A stretch of 64,000 nucleotides of DNA from Alligator mississippiensis (Eukaryota > Chordata > Crocodylia > Alligatoridae): assembly GCF_030867095.1 (NCBI RefSeq), contig NC_081833.1, positions 74,219,395 through 74,283,394 on the forward strand. Direction: 5' to 3'. Positions 26,386-37,122 of the stretch are shown piece after piece. Numbering within the stretch: position 1 is the stretch's first letter; each line of letters begins with the position of its first letter. Under the pieces are notes generated by a model. It did not search any database, was not told the origin of the DNA, and saw nothing but the letters and a program-made list of their open reading frames with translations. The translations under genes and the position numbers were made by a program.

Positions 26386-27527
26386 GTTACTCTGCCTTCC
26401 CTACTGCTGAAGAGACTCGCTCCAGAGCCCAAACCTTTGCTTCCTCCTGCCGTTGGCTCTGCCTGCAGGATTGTCGTCTATGGTCCCTGCTTTCCGGATC
26501 AAGTGGCCACCCCAGTTAAATCCCAACTCTTCCTTTGGGCCTTGCCAATCCCAAGCAGCTTCAGCATGGCCAGCTCTTCCTCCCAGTGGATCATTGCTGG
26601 CTTGCTGGAACATGCAGCTAGGACTGTGTCGTTTGCTGCGGACGTACACGCAGCCGTGGCAGTGGGATGAGCTAAAACTGCTTCCCAGCATTCAGGCATT
26701 ACAGGCAGACCAGCGTGGTGGGAACAGCCCCACCACGTTACCATGCCCCGCACAGCTGTGGCTAACCTCTGGCTGAATTTCCAGCTGAACTCCCGGCGCC
26801 TAGCTCAGTGGTTTTACTGGCATCAATTGCTCTGTCAGGGGTAAACCCTCCTCCGCTCAGTTCAACACTCGACCTGCCTTCAGGAGTGTTTGGAGGTGAT
26901 GGAGACAACAGGAACGTCTCCTTCTGCCCCTTAATGGTCCGTAGTTAGCAGAGTCGCCCACTGCCTGCTGCTGCAGCATGCAGGGATGTTTGAGAGCTGG
27001 ACTCCCTGCCCTGGAAGCGCTTGCTGCTCCTCTGCTCTTGGCCTCTTTTAGATCCACGTGGTTTCTTACGTGGCAGCCGTCACGCCGCCGTCTGAGAGTT
27101 TCAGGTGGGCCCCCTCTCTCTTGCTTGTCCTTCCAAGCGGAAGGGCCAGGAGCCTGGCAGGCGATGGATTTAGCTCTTTGGCGTTTGCTGTTCTTACAGA
27201 GAGCCTGGCTCAGAGAAGAGGGCTTTGCTTTTTGGCCCCAAAGTGCACGGAGATTTTCTGGGATTTCTGATGGAAAAAAAAATTATGCACTTTTTCTTGA
27301 AAATACAGTTGGGCCCCAATTTACACAGGTTGGGTTTTTTTGCACTGTTTCAGTTATGCACTGTCAATTAATTGTGCATCTTTTTATGCGATTTCTATTT
27401 GCACAGTGTTTTTTTGGAGTGTAAATCGAGGCCCGACGGTAAGTTTGCCTCTCTCCATCCAGCCCCAGGAGTGAATTTCAGGGTGGCAGGCCAGGAACAG
27501 AGAGAGTGCTGAATTACAGGGGTGAAT

Positions 27528-27745
27528 GGCATTACTTTTGCTACTTTCCGGTTCTCCGGAGCACTTGTTTTTGTATCAGAGAACTTGAACCAGAAATGAC
27601 TCGGAGGCCTCCACTCCATTTCCCTCTTGGCTGTCTTGAAGGAGACACTGTCCACTCCGATTGGGATGTGTGCGAATGCCCCATGTGACCAAATCTCAGG
27701 CCAATAGAAGTCCTGGGAGAATTAAGAAGTTCCAAAGGAAACCGT
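27528..27745 (+). repeat. Diverged ~200-bp repeat, copy A
   Basis: The copy begins GGCATTACTTTTGCTACTTT and contains CCAGAAATGA, GGCCTCCACTC, ATTTCCCTCTTGGCTG, GTGACCAAATCT and CAATAGAA. All of these recur in the same order at 28.7 kb. Read on the minus strand, both copies give KVAKVMP, which resembles the first reverse-transcriptase motif of LINEs, but this is too short to classify the repeat. Confidence 0.75.
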
Positions 27746-28540
27746 TTTGAAACAAAAAAGCTTTGTCATTTTGGGGGGGTGCAACCCCCAAACCAAGAAA
27801 GTAAAAGCAAAACTCTGCCTGTGTTGATTGCAATCGTCCGTGCCAAGAGAACCGAGGGTGAGCGGAGGAAAGTGATGGGCAAGTTTTCTCCCAGATTCAA
27901 TCATTTCTGTTTTCATTCATAACGTGGACTCTGAAATGACTAAAGGTCCGATCCAAAATCCAACAGGGCTGAAAACTTCCGATTGCTTTCACGTCTGGAG
28001 CGGATCACGAGCTGCCCGTGCCCCTTTCACCTTTGGCAGTGCCTCTTACCTCGCCTGCGGTTTCAGAGAAGCAGCCTTTTCATTGTTATTTCCTGTATTT
28101 TCTCTGCCTAATTCCTTCCTTCCCGAAGCAGGAAACAGGATCTCTGATGCAAGCAATCTGCACCATCCTCTCTCTCCTCAGCAGAGAGGGAAGCAAAAGC
28201 ATCATTTTCTTCTGTCTCTCCCTCCCCCCGTCCCATAGCCCACCCTCTTTTTCTTTTCTTTTTTCTCATTTTTAGTGACTCAGTTCCCTCTCTCGCACTC
28301 CATCTGCTCTGGATGCAGCTGAAGCTCTGAGAAATGTTCTCCGCCATCCGTCTTGCAGTATGACTTTATTCCCCTCCCCGGCCTCCAGCTAGCGTCTCCA
28401 CTTATCTATCCCTACTCAACTCTAGATCTCTGCTCCCCTCGCTTGATGATTTGTCTTTGTAGCAGCCTGTTGCTTATTGATGCAGGACGAGGGAGCTGCA
28501 ACCATGGAGAGGAAAAGGACACAGCCCTCTGTCCTTGTGC

Positions 28541-28690
28541 ATAGATTCATAGATGTTAGGGTCGGAAGGGACCTCAATAGACCATCGAGTCCGACCCCCT
28601 GCATAGGCAGGAAAGAGTGCTGGGTCTAGATGACCCCAGCTAGATGCATATCCAACCCCAGCTAGATGCATATCCATCCAGCGCAGTGAT
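28541..28690 (-). mobile_element. CR1 3' end fragment with small tandem duplication
   Basis: On the + strand it reads ATAGATTCATAGATG, then GGTCGGAAGGGACCTC, then CCGACCCCCTGCATAGG. Within it a 22-base block starting ACCCCAGCTAGATGCATATC is present twice in a row (28633-28677). Confidence 0.9.
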
Positions 28691-28705
28691 CCTGGGTGTG
28701 CTAAT

Positions 28706-28905
28706 GGCATTACTTTTGCTACTTTCCAGTGCTCCGGTTTGCATCCAAGAACGTGGACCAGAAATGAGGCCTCCACTCTATTTCCCTCTTGGCTGACTTT
28801 AAGGAGACCTCGTCCACTCAAACTTGGATGCATGTGAATACAAGATTTGACCAAATCTAAGGTCAATAGAAATCCTTGGAGACTGAAGCCGTTCCAAAAG
28901 GGAAC
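28706..28905 (+). repeat. Diverged ~200-bp repeat, copy B
   Basis: Second copy of the repeat at 27528, in the same orientation and about 1.18 kb downstream. It lies directly beside the CR1 tail. Several small gaps separate the copies, but the order of shared blocks is unchanged. Confidence 0.75.
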
Positions 28906-29319
28906 AGACCCTTTCAGCCCCATTTCTTTGAACAATGACTGTGAGTGGTGCTTCGAGCAAGCGGTTTGCACTGGGGTCACTTTGACTCCAGGAAAAAAGG
29001 GGCCACTCAAAGGTGAAGGTAGAACAAATGCAAGGAAATGCCTTTATATAATACTGCCCAGAGCCTGGGGGAGGAGAGGGTGATTTGATCTCCTCCTTCC
29101 CTTGGCTGTTGTGATGAGACAATGACCCGGCTTCCTTTTCACTCTTCCTCCGGGGGCCCAAGCAGGAGAGGGCAAGGGAGGTTATGCACAAGACAGCATA
29201 TAGAGGAAAACGAGTCCTTATCCTCTCCTGTCTTGCACGTCCTGTCTGAGCCACAATCTGACACTCGACACATGCACGCACACTGTGTACGAAGGACATC
29301 CAAGATAAATGCACTCATT

Positions 29320-29482
29320 CTGAGTTGTAGTCACACTCACATTGGTATAAATCAGGAGTAACTAGCATTGCCCTGACAGTGGTCCAAGTGAGGGCAGAAT
29401 CAGGCCCAGTTTCATCCCTCTGCTTCTTTGCTCTGGTCCCAATCCCGCTGCCATTGAAGTGAATGGCAGAACTTCCATTGAC
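29320..29482 (+). repeat. Short palindromic repeat (TAAATCAGGAGTAACT family)
   Basis: TTGGTATAAATCAGGAGTAAC is followed by AAGTGAGGGCAGAATCAGG, and further on by CCATTGAAGTGAATGG and TTCCATTGACTCC. These are the word pairs of the palindromic repeat near 14.1, 17.7 and 51.1 kb. Confidence 0.4.
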
Positions 29483-30170
29483 TCCGATGCTATCACGACA
29501 CCCTTTTCTCACACGGGTGGTGGTTGGGATTCCTTGGCTTCGGTTTCCAGCCTTCACCTTCTTTCAGTGTATTTGTTCTTTTCTTCTGCTTCCATCAAGC
29601 ATTAGCCCCCGCCACTCAGCTCTGGTGTCCACAGCCGCCTGCAGGATGCTGCTGACCACATAATGGATGCTGCATTTTCCTAAATGCAATCACTCCATTA
29701 ATCTTGTGCAATTAATGCTTTGGGAAGCACTTTCCAATGATTGATTACGAGGGAAGTGCTACAGCAAAGCAAATAGCTGTTGCTCTAGTTGTATTATCAC
29801 AGCAAGTCACAAATCCCTGGCTTTTGACAAAAAAAGGTAGAAAGGAGCCTTTCCTGTCAGTACTAAAGACCATGAAATTACCTCAGAGCTGCCCTATGGC
29901 CCTTTTACATGGGGATGCATCAGGGCTAAGACAAGGCAGGCACCTGGGACCCTCAAGGAATGAATATTCTTGGTGCAAAGGGGCTTCTGTAGGAGCCACG
30001 GATCTATTAGACCTACCTCTGTGCAGCTGTCACACAGGGCCCAAGTGCAGAGGGTATTTTGGAGATAACGGGAGGTCGGAGGGGAGGTGTCTGGGAGGCT
30101 TGTACACCCCACAGGGTCTGTGCTACTGCAGCAGCCCTGGGTCTGATGGCTGTATGGGTACAGATGGGTT

Positions 30171-30240
30171 GCCCATGCCACCCTGTCAGATGCCATAACA
30201 CATAAGCAGCTTGAGCTGGATGGGAGACCACTAGGAGCCA
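30171..30240 (+). pseudogene. 5S rRNA-like remnant or 5S-headed SINE
   Basis: CCCATGCCACCCTG matches the start of vertebrate 5S rRNA (CCATACCACCCTG). It is followed after a gap by a TCTGAT-like and TAAGCAG segment, and then by TGGATGGGAGACCACTAGGAG, close to the 5S box C text TGGATGGGAGACCGCCTGGGA. About 25-30 bases of 5S are deleted and the 3' end is not clear. It could be a 5S pseudogene or the head of a 5S-derived SINE such as the SINE3/AmnSINE type. Confidence 0.45.
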
Positions 30241-33200
30241 TGTCTGCAATGCAACAGAGACTTCAGCTCATTGAGCCACCCTTCTCTTGCTTGCTGTCCT
30301 GCACCAGAGCCAGCTGCATCTTCATCCTCAAGTGGAAGAGCCCTTCTAGGAATAAGTCTGTGGGCTTGTAATGGGACCTCATCTCCAGGGGCAGCTGTGA
30401 GGCCCCTGGAGGCCAAGAAAATTTCTTGCACCCTGTTCTCAGGGCAGTCCGCCCTTCTTTTGCCCACCACATCTTGATATAAATTGTCATTATTAAAGTA
30501 CAGGACGCTGCCCTGGTCTTGCACTAATGATCCCCAGGTGTCTGGGGTCATGCATAGGGGCTAGGTGCATGGCTCCTTTCCACCCCTACACCACATCCCA
30601 TGCCTTGCACGTGGTTCGAGTCACCAGTCAGGTGACACTTGTCCCTACATCTCTGACAATTCTCACCACTTGTCCCTTGCTCCCAGGCCTGCAGACCTGC
30701 TACTTCCCACTGTAGGTTCAGGGTCCTGCCACGCTGCCATCAGGAGCTCTGCACTGCACGCCTCTCAGGGCTGGCCTGAGCCAGCTCGAGGGTAGCTCGA
30801 GCCCGAGGGTAGCTCGAGCCTGAGCCCTCTTCCAGTCAGACTACAGGGCTGCCCCATAACCCCCTGGGACCGTGCTGCTCTTCAGTAACAGGGTCAGGGT
30901 TCCCCAATGCTCGTTACCTGCACTGCATGCTAATTACGAGCGGTAGAGATGGGAAGGTGGCTGCTGCATAACTCCCTGAGCTTCTATGGCCTGGGGTGCT
31001 GGGAGTGGTGGGGGGAGATAAGGGGGAAGTGCTCCAAATACCCTGCAAGGAGGGATGGGGCCTGGTGGAGGGCAGGTGCAGATGGGCCACATGCATGCAC
31101 CGGAGGGCAGATCTAGGGGCTGCCCTCTCTGCCTTGACTGCTGTCTGTCATGGCACTGACCCCTCCGCCACTCTAGACACAGATGGGTGCCCCAGGGAGC
31201 TGCAATGGGCTGCTCCAGCATCTCTCTGGGTCCTGCCTTGCCTTCAGTCTTGGGTCCCATGGAGCCCTGCCTGGTTCTCTCTTACCTGGCTTTCAGACTG
31301 ACCTCCACCCACCATCGTTAGTTCTGGCTCGTGGCCCTGTATCGGCATCCTACTCCATCCCTGAACACTTGGCTGGACTCACACAGCCCCGTCCTGATGT
31401 GGGTGTCTTGCCTGCATATAGCAGTCTGGGGTAATGATAGCATCTTCTACAACTATAAGACTCCCCCATGCAGTTTTGGTTGGAGCTGGGATTCTTCTTG
31501 CCCTCGTGCAGGGTTGCTGCGTGCTCTCAAGCAGGGGCACAGTAAAAGTGGTGTGTATTTTTATAGGGAGAAACAAACTCTGGTGACATACACGGTGTCT
31601 CCGAAGGCAATGAAAGCTGTGCAGCTGATAGCAGCCTTCAATCTTGTAGAGTCCAGTGCTATGGAGAGCCGAGCACTCGGATGCAACTAGAGTTTCTGGG
31701 AGTGGGAGCCTTGCTGGAAGAGGTTTTATGTGGGTAAACTCTTTGCAGAGCAAAATGCACTCCTCTTGAAGCACCCTTCTCATAGCACAAGTCCAAACTT
31801 GTACTATGCTCCTCTTGTATCCGAGGGCAGCCACAGGCTTTGATGAAATTAAATCTCCCATGAAGAGATCTATTTCCGAAAAGCTCCTTGCCATTAGCCT
31901 TGTGCATATTATATGTATTACACACACACACGTGCACCCACACACACTTTGAGGTAACAGAAATAAGTTGAGCAGGTGGTGTCAGTGGGGGATAGGTAGT
32001 GGGCAAGAGCTATGGAGTTTTCTATACCAATAGGTAAAAGGCTGGAGCCTTTCACTGTTCACGTCCAGACATCAGAAAGTTTAAAGATCTTTTAGAAGAT
32101 GCAGAATTTTGATAGACAAATACATGTTCTGTTAGGAGCCAGCAGGACTAACCTAAGTGCCTTTGTAAGGGCATTTATTTAATTTGCTCCTTTTGGCTGA
32201 TAATCGGAAGGCTATCAGAAAACTGGGAGCTGCACTTTCCAGTCAGTCCCAGTTGCAAAGTGCAAGGTGTTTGTCTCCAATAGGGAAGAAAATGCAACAG
32301 TATAATTAAAACCTACCTTGGGAGAAGGGTGACGTGGCTCGTCTTTCCCCTCTGCTGCATCAGGAATGGGAGAGACAAAATGAAGCCTTTGGATAGACAA
32401 ACTGCCCTTCTCTTCTTCAATTCTCCAGGGGTTTGCTCAAAGCCCCCAAACCCTCGGAGAAGAGGAGAGCAGTTGTTCCTGGCACACATGCTGTTCTGGA
32501 AATGGGTTTTAAGGTCATGTGTTAGCCAAGTTGCGTCTCTCAAAGGGTCCTTGAGATGGGTGAAAAAAATACACAGGCAATTTTTTGCAAACTCGGTGCA
32601 ACCCATCGGCTCCTGGGGCCCCAGCAGAGATTTGCAGTTGTGCTTTCCCCCGGTAGCGTTTTGTCCTGTGTTTCAGTGCAGCTCCTGGCTTTCAGCAGCG
32701 ACCCGGCTTCTTTGTTAGGATGCTCTAATCCAATTTTTCAACTGAGGATTGACTGGGATACTGAGAGGTCAAGCGCCTCGCCTGGGGTTGGAAACTGAAT
32801 CGAGTGACTCAGCTGGAAAGGGAGAAGCCGAGCCCAGGTCCTGTCTGCACGGGGAACCAGAGCAAAGGCATGGCAACCAAAGGCAAGGTCTTTGGTTGCC
32901 CCCACAGCCTGATACCAACAGGCCAGTCTCTCCCCTGCTGAGGTCCCTCTGCTCTTCTGGTGGCTTAAAGCAGCCTGAAAAGGGCAGAAGGCAGGCTCCA
33001 CGAATCCTTCCCATCTCAGGGACCTTTCCCCATCGGTATAGAGCGACCAGCATGGTCCTGAGTTGGCCTAAGTGGTATGAAGGGATGGAGGGCACATGCC
33101 TACTCTCTACTTGCCCGGGAAGAGTGTAACTTAGTCAGACAAACCAGGGCCTGCTGCATCCTTCTCTGAGCTGCCTCGTGTGCAGACCCATCCTGCCGGC

Positions 33201-34969
33201 TCCCTCTTTGGACCCCCAGTGACTTCCTCTCCCTGCCCCCCAAGCCCCGCTAGGAGAGCCCTAAAACCTTTCCAGGCCCCCACCATAATCCTAACCTTCC
33301 CTATGTTAATCCTATAAACCCTCGGTAAATCCCGTCTGCCTGCCTGCCTCTTTCGCCGTCTCTGCTTGGAGCCGCGGCTCCCGGGGGCTTTCCGGGCAGG
33401 CTGTTTTCCAGGTGCGCAGACGGCAAGGGGCTGCTTCTGGACCACCTTAGCATTTGCCTCTTGGCTTAACTGTGCCTTTGGCATGACTAATACTGGATCA
33501 GTCTGTAAGTCCTGGCAGATCCTTCTGTAAAAGCACTCTGGGCAGCCATGCTCTCAGATCAAATGTGGGCCCTTTCCCCTTCCACCAAGGCAGCTGGACC
33601 CAAGCAGGTCCCAGCTCTGAAAATGCCCATCTTCCATCAGAAACTTTCAGTGGGGGTACAAAGGGCAACTGGGCACTGCAGAGGGGAAGATAAGCCCCAA
33701 TATCCATGTGCCTTAGCTTCCCTTTTGCAGCTATAGGGGGTGAAATGCTGCAGAAATCCTTGCTATTAGATATTAGTTATTTCCTTAAAGAAAATGCATG
33801 ATAGGGAACAGACCTGTGTCAGCTCCAGAGCAGGGACTAAAGGACACCCCAGGATTTCCCTGCCTCCAAATCTGGCTCTCAGAGAAAGTGGATGGCTTCT
33901 TAGCAAAACTGTGCTCCCGCCTTACACACCTTGCCACTCCAGTGCTGGCCAGGCCAGGGGCTTGCACTCTTGTCCCTAAGTGTCACACAGGCACTCGTGT
34001 GACACTTGTTCATAAGGGTCACACAGCCAGCTTTGAAGGGTTGGGTCCAAAAAGGGGCTAAGCCATTCAGAGAACAAAATCTGCAGTTCAAGTGATGAGA
34101 TTGAAACTGCAAAGCAAGTTGATCCCAATAGTTTGGGGCGTAAGGAGAGCACCAGCACGGCACTTCCTTGGAGGGTGGATTATTGGAAGCTTGAATACAC
34201 AATATAGGTATTGTGCCTTTTTGGGGACTGCCAGTCAACCACGTCTTGTGTTTTCTGGCAAGATTAGTTACTCCCAACGCATAAGTTTAAACCCCCGAGG
34301 CCCTTGAGATTGCATGTACATTTACAACTACAATTAAGGCAAGCCCCGATACAGACTTCTGCCTACTAGATAAGGAATGGTGGTAAATGCCCATGTAAAT
34401 ACAGGAGTTCAGATGAGGACACATCCCGGACTCTTAACAACCAAATGCATCTGCGTACATGTGGCCTGTGTTTCTCTATGGCTGCTTCCTTCTGCTGCTC
34501 TCTGAATGAAAGGCACTGTGTATATAAATAAGTGCATTATTATGCATCGCCCAGCTTTGATCCCTGTGGAGTTAGGCTACCAAAACGAGGGGATTTTAGC
34601 CTCTTCTCAGATAATAATTCCCCTTCCCCAACTCCTCACTTGCTTCCCTTTGCATGGATAGTGTTAAAAAGTGGCAAAAGATGACCCCACGTGCCCAAGC
34701 CAGCATCTGTTGTTTCCAGGCTGCGGCTGAAATGCATCCCGAAAACTTTATGGAGGTCTCTCGTCCTCTTCCCTCCTCACTGTGCTGGCTGCCCGCAGAG
34801 ATGGGCTTGTCCTGAACGTGCTTCTTGGGGTTGCAGAAGCGTGGATCTGGATGTGCTGCTCCAGCCCCGCTGGCTCCCCCCTAAGAAGTAGCTCGGTGAT
34901 TGCTGTGCTCCTGCATGCGACCCCCTAACCCCCCAGGGTAGTCTGTAAATCAAGCTCTCTGTTCTCTCT
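30241..34969 (+). other. JPH3 intron 1, distal part
   Basis: No exon is recognised before the acceptor at 34985. There is a short CA run near 31918-31950 and GC-rich stretches that give overlapping open frames. The minus frame at 33131-33484 has a basic patch (KQRRRKRQAGRR) but no recognised domain. Confidence 0.5.
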
Positions 34970-34985
34970 TGGTCTCTGTTCACAG
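34970..34985 (+). other. Splice acceptor, JPH3 intron 1
   Basis: A pyrimidine-rich stretch (CTCTGTTCTCTCTTGG, then TCTCTGTTCACAG) ends with CAG before GG-ACA-TAC. Joining to exon 1 restores the split glycine codon and continues the MORN repeat as TYQGQW. Confidence 0.93.
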
Positions 34986-35763
34986 GGACATACCAGGGCC
35001 AGTGGGTCGGCGGGATGCGCCAAGGCTACGGTGTCCGGCAGAGCGTTCCCTATGGCATGGCTGCGGTTATCAGGTCGCCCCTGAGGACGTCCATTAACTC
35101 GCTGCGCAGCGAGCACACCAACGGCACGGCGCTGCACCCCGATGCCTCGCCCGCGGTGGCCGGCAGCCCCGCCGTCTCCAGGGGCGGCTTTGTCCTCATG
35201 GCCCACAGCGACGCCGAGATCCTCAAGAGCAAGAAGAAGGGCATCTTCCGGCGGTCCCTGCTGAGCGGGCTCAAGCTGCGCAAGTCCGAGTCCAAGAGCT
35301 CCCTGGCCAGCCAGCGGAGCAAGCAGAGCTCCTTCCGCAGCGAGGCGGGCATGAGCACCGTCAGCTCCACTGCCAGCGACATCAACTCCACCATCAGCTT
35401 GGGAGAAGGCGAGGCAGAGCTGTCCGTCATCGAGGACGACATCGATGCCACCACCACCGAGATCTACGTGGGCGAGTGGAAGAACGACAAGCGGTCGGGC
35501 TTCGGGGTCAGCCAGCGCTCGGACGGGCTGAAGTACGAGGGGGAATGGGCCAACAACAAGCGCCACGGCTACGGCTGCATGACCTTCCCGGATGGCACCA
35601 AGGAGGAAGGGAAATACAAGCAGAACGTCCTGGTCAGCGGCAAGCGGAAGAACCTCATCCCGCTGCGGGCCAGCAAGATCCGCGAGAAGGTCGACCGGGC
35701 CGTCGAGGCAGCGGAGAGGGCGGCCACCATCGCCAAGCAGAAAGCGGAGATCGCGGCGTCCAG
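34986..35763 (+). CDS. JPH3: JPH3 junctophilin-3, coding exon 2 (residues 128-387, partial last codon)
   Basis: The middle of junctophilin-3. The exon starts with the sixth MORN repeat ([15 protein letters not shown], 129-143). It runs through the joining region (about 150-285), which is rich in serine, lysine and arginine ([14 protein letters not shown]), and then encodes MORN VII ([14 protein letters not shown] from 288) and MORN VIII ([14 protein letters not shown] from 311). It ends in a charged alanine-rich segment ([15 protein letters not shown]) that begins the long helix spanning the gap between the membranes. The 778-base exon leaves phase 2 before G|GTAAGG-type donor text at 35764. 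Third codon positions are strongly G/C here, unlike exon 1 and the flanking intron. Identity to vertebrate JPH3 is very high in the joining region, which normally differs most between paralogues, so JPH3 is firm. The exon is intact. Confidence 0.97.
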
Positions 35764-35769
35764 GTAAGG
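35764..35769 (+). other. Splice donor, JPH3 intron 2
   Basis: AG|GTAAGG follows codon 386 plus two bases. Without splicing, translation would end at once at the TAA in the donor. Confidence 0.92.
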
Positions 35770-36477
35770 CAAGCTCCTGGCCACCGACACGGAGGTGGCG
35801 GAAGGGGACTGGGGTTTGAGGAGAGGCCGGTCTGACAAGTGTCCTATGTTTTTAAACTGAGGCTTCTGGGCCCCCTTGTTTCCTCAGTTGCTGAATGAGT
35901 GAAGTCTTGGGCTGGGCTTTCAAATGCAAGCACAAGATGACTGCCTGGCCAGACCCAAAACAGCCAGTAAGGCCATCCCTCACCGCTGTGCCAGGGGGGT
36001 TGCTGAGGCTGTGCCCAGCAACACTACTTTGCTACCAGTTGCCTGCCATTCACGCCGAAAGGGTTCGGTCCTGCAGCCCAGATGCCGGCAACCTTCATAA
36101 TGAAGTCTTTGCTTCAGAGCTCGGCCAACTTGGGCTCTCAGCCTGCAGCTTCCAGTGCAAATTTGCCCCGTTTTGCACAGGGGCACCTCACTTGACTCAC
36201 GTCCCTGCTTTGGTGACTGGTTCGGTCATCTGGGCTGCTCTGACACTTGTGTGATGGCATGCCCATGCATGGAAGGGTCTGCACAAAACGGGGGGCCGTG
36301 TTGCGGTGGGACTGCAAATCTGGATGAGTACGGTTGAGGGAATGGAGTACGGTTTCATTGGCCACCTGGCAATATAACACGTCCACTGTCCCAGCACAGG
36401 CTGGGTTTCATTAAATTAGGGGTGGATGCTTCTGGGATAGTCTCAACTTTATTTATTTCCAAGCCATGGTCAGGGAG
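35770..36477 (+). other. JPH3 intron 2, start
   Basis: No exon or repeat recognised. Confidence 0.5.
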
Positions 36478-37122
36478 AATCATAGAAAATGAGGGTTGAA
36501 GGGACCGCAGGAGGTCACATCTAGTCCAAAGCAGGACCAGCCCAACTACATCACCCCAGCCAAGGCTTTGTCTAACCGGGTCTTAAAAACCTCCAAGGAT
36601 GGAGATCCCACCGCCTCTCTGGGTAACCTGTTCCAGTGCTTTATTACCCTCCTAGGGAAAAAATTTTTCCTAATATCCAACCTCAACTCCCCTTGATGCA
36701 GCTGGAGCCCATTGCTCCTTCAGTCATCTGCCCCCACTGAGCACAGCCCAGCTCCTCTTTGTTACCACCTTGCAAGTGGTCGAAGGCTACTATTCAACCC
36801 CCCTCCATCTTCTCTTTTCCAGACTAAATAATCCCAGGTCCCTCAGCCTCCCCTCGCCAGCCCCCCAACTATTTCATTGCCCTCCACTGGACTCTCTCCA
36901 ATGTGTCCACATCCTTTCTGTACTGCGGGGCCCAAAACTGGACACAAGACTCCAGATGTGGCTTCACCAGTGCTGAATAGAGGGGAAAAATCACTTCCCT
37001 CGATCTATTGGCAATGCTCCTACCAGTGCAGCCCAGGATACCCTTAGCCTTCTTGGTACCCAGGGCACACTGCCAGCTCATATTCACTTATTGTCCACTG
37101 TAACCCCTAGGTTATCCCCAGG
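36478..37122 (-). mobile_element. CR1 LINE 3' part, about 640 bp
   Basis: On the + strand it starts AATCATAGAAAATGAGGG, the reversed CR1 tail, and extends into the end of the reverse-transcriptase gene. On the minus strand 37087-36869 reads [28 protein letters not shown] and [13 protein letters not shown], the conserved CR1 C-terminus. It is one of the better preserved CR1 copies in the window. Confidence 0.93.

Larger units (their letters stand above)
26386..30170 (+). other. JPH3 intron 1, no exon recognised
   Basis: The listed repeats account for the recognisable content. Open frames up to 178 codons at 28.47-29.3 kb run through the repeats and are not genes. Confidence 0.45.

Noticed and set aside
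33131..33484. Minus-strand 117-codon frame with a basic patch
   Set aside because: KQRRRKRQAGRR hints at a nucleic-acid-binding protein or a LINE leader, but nothing else supports it.
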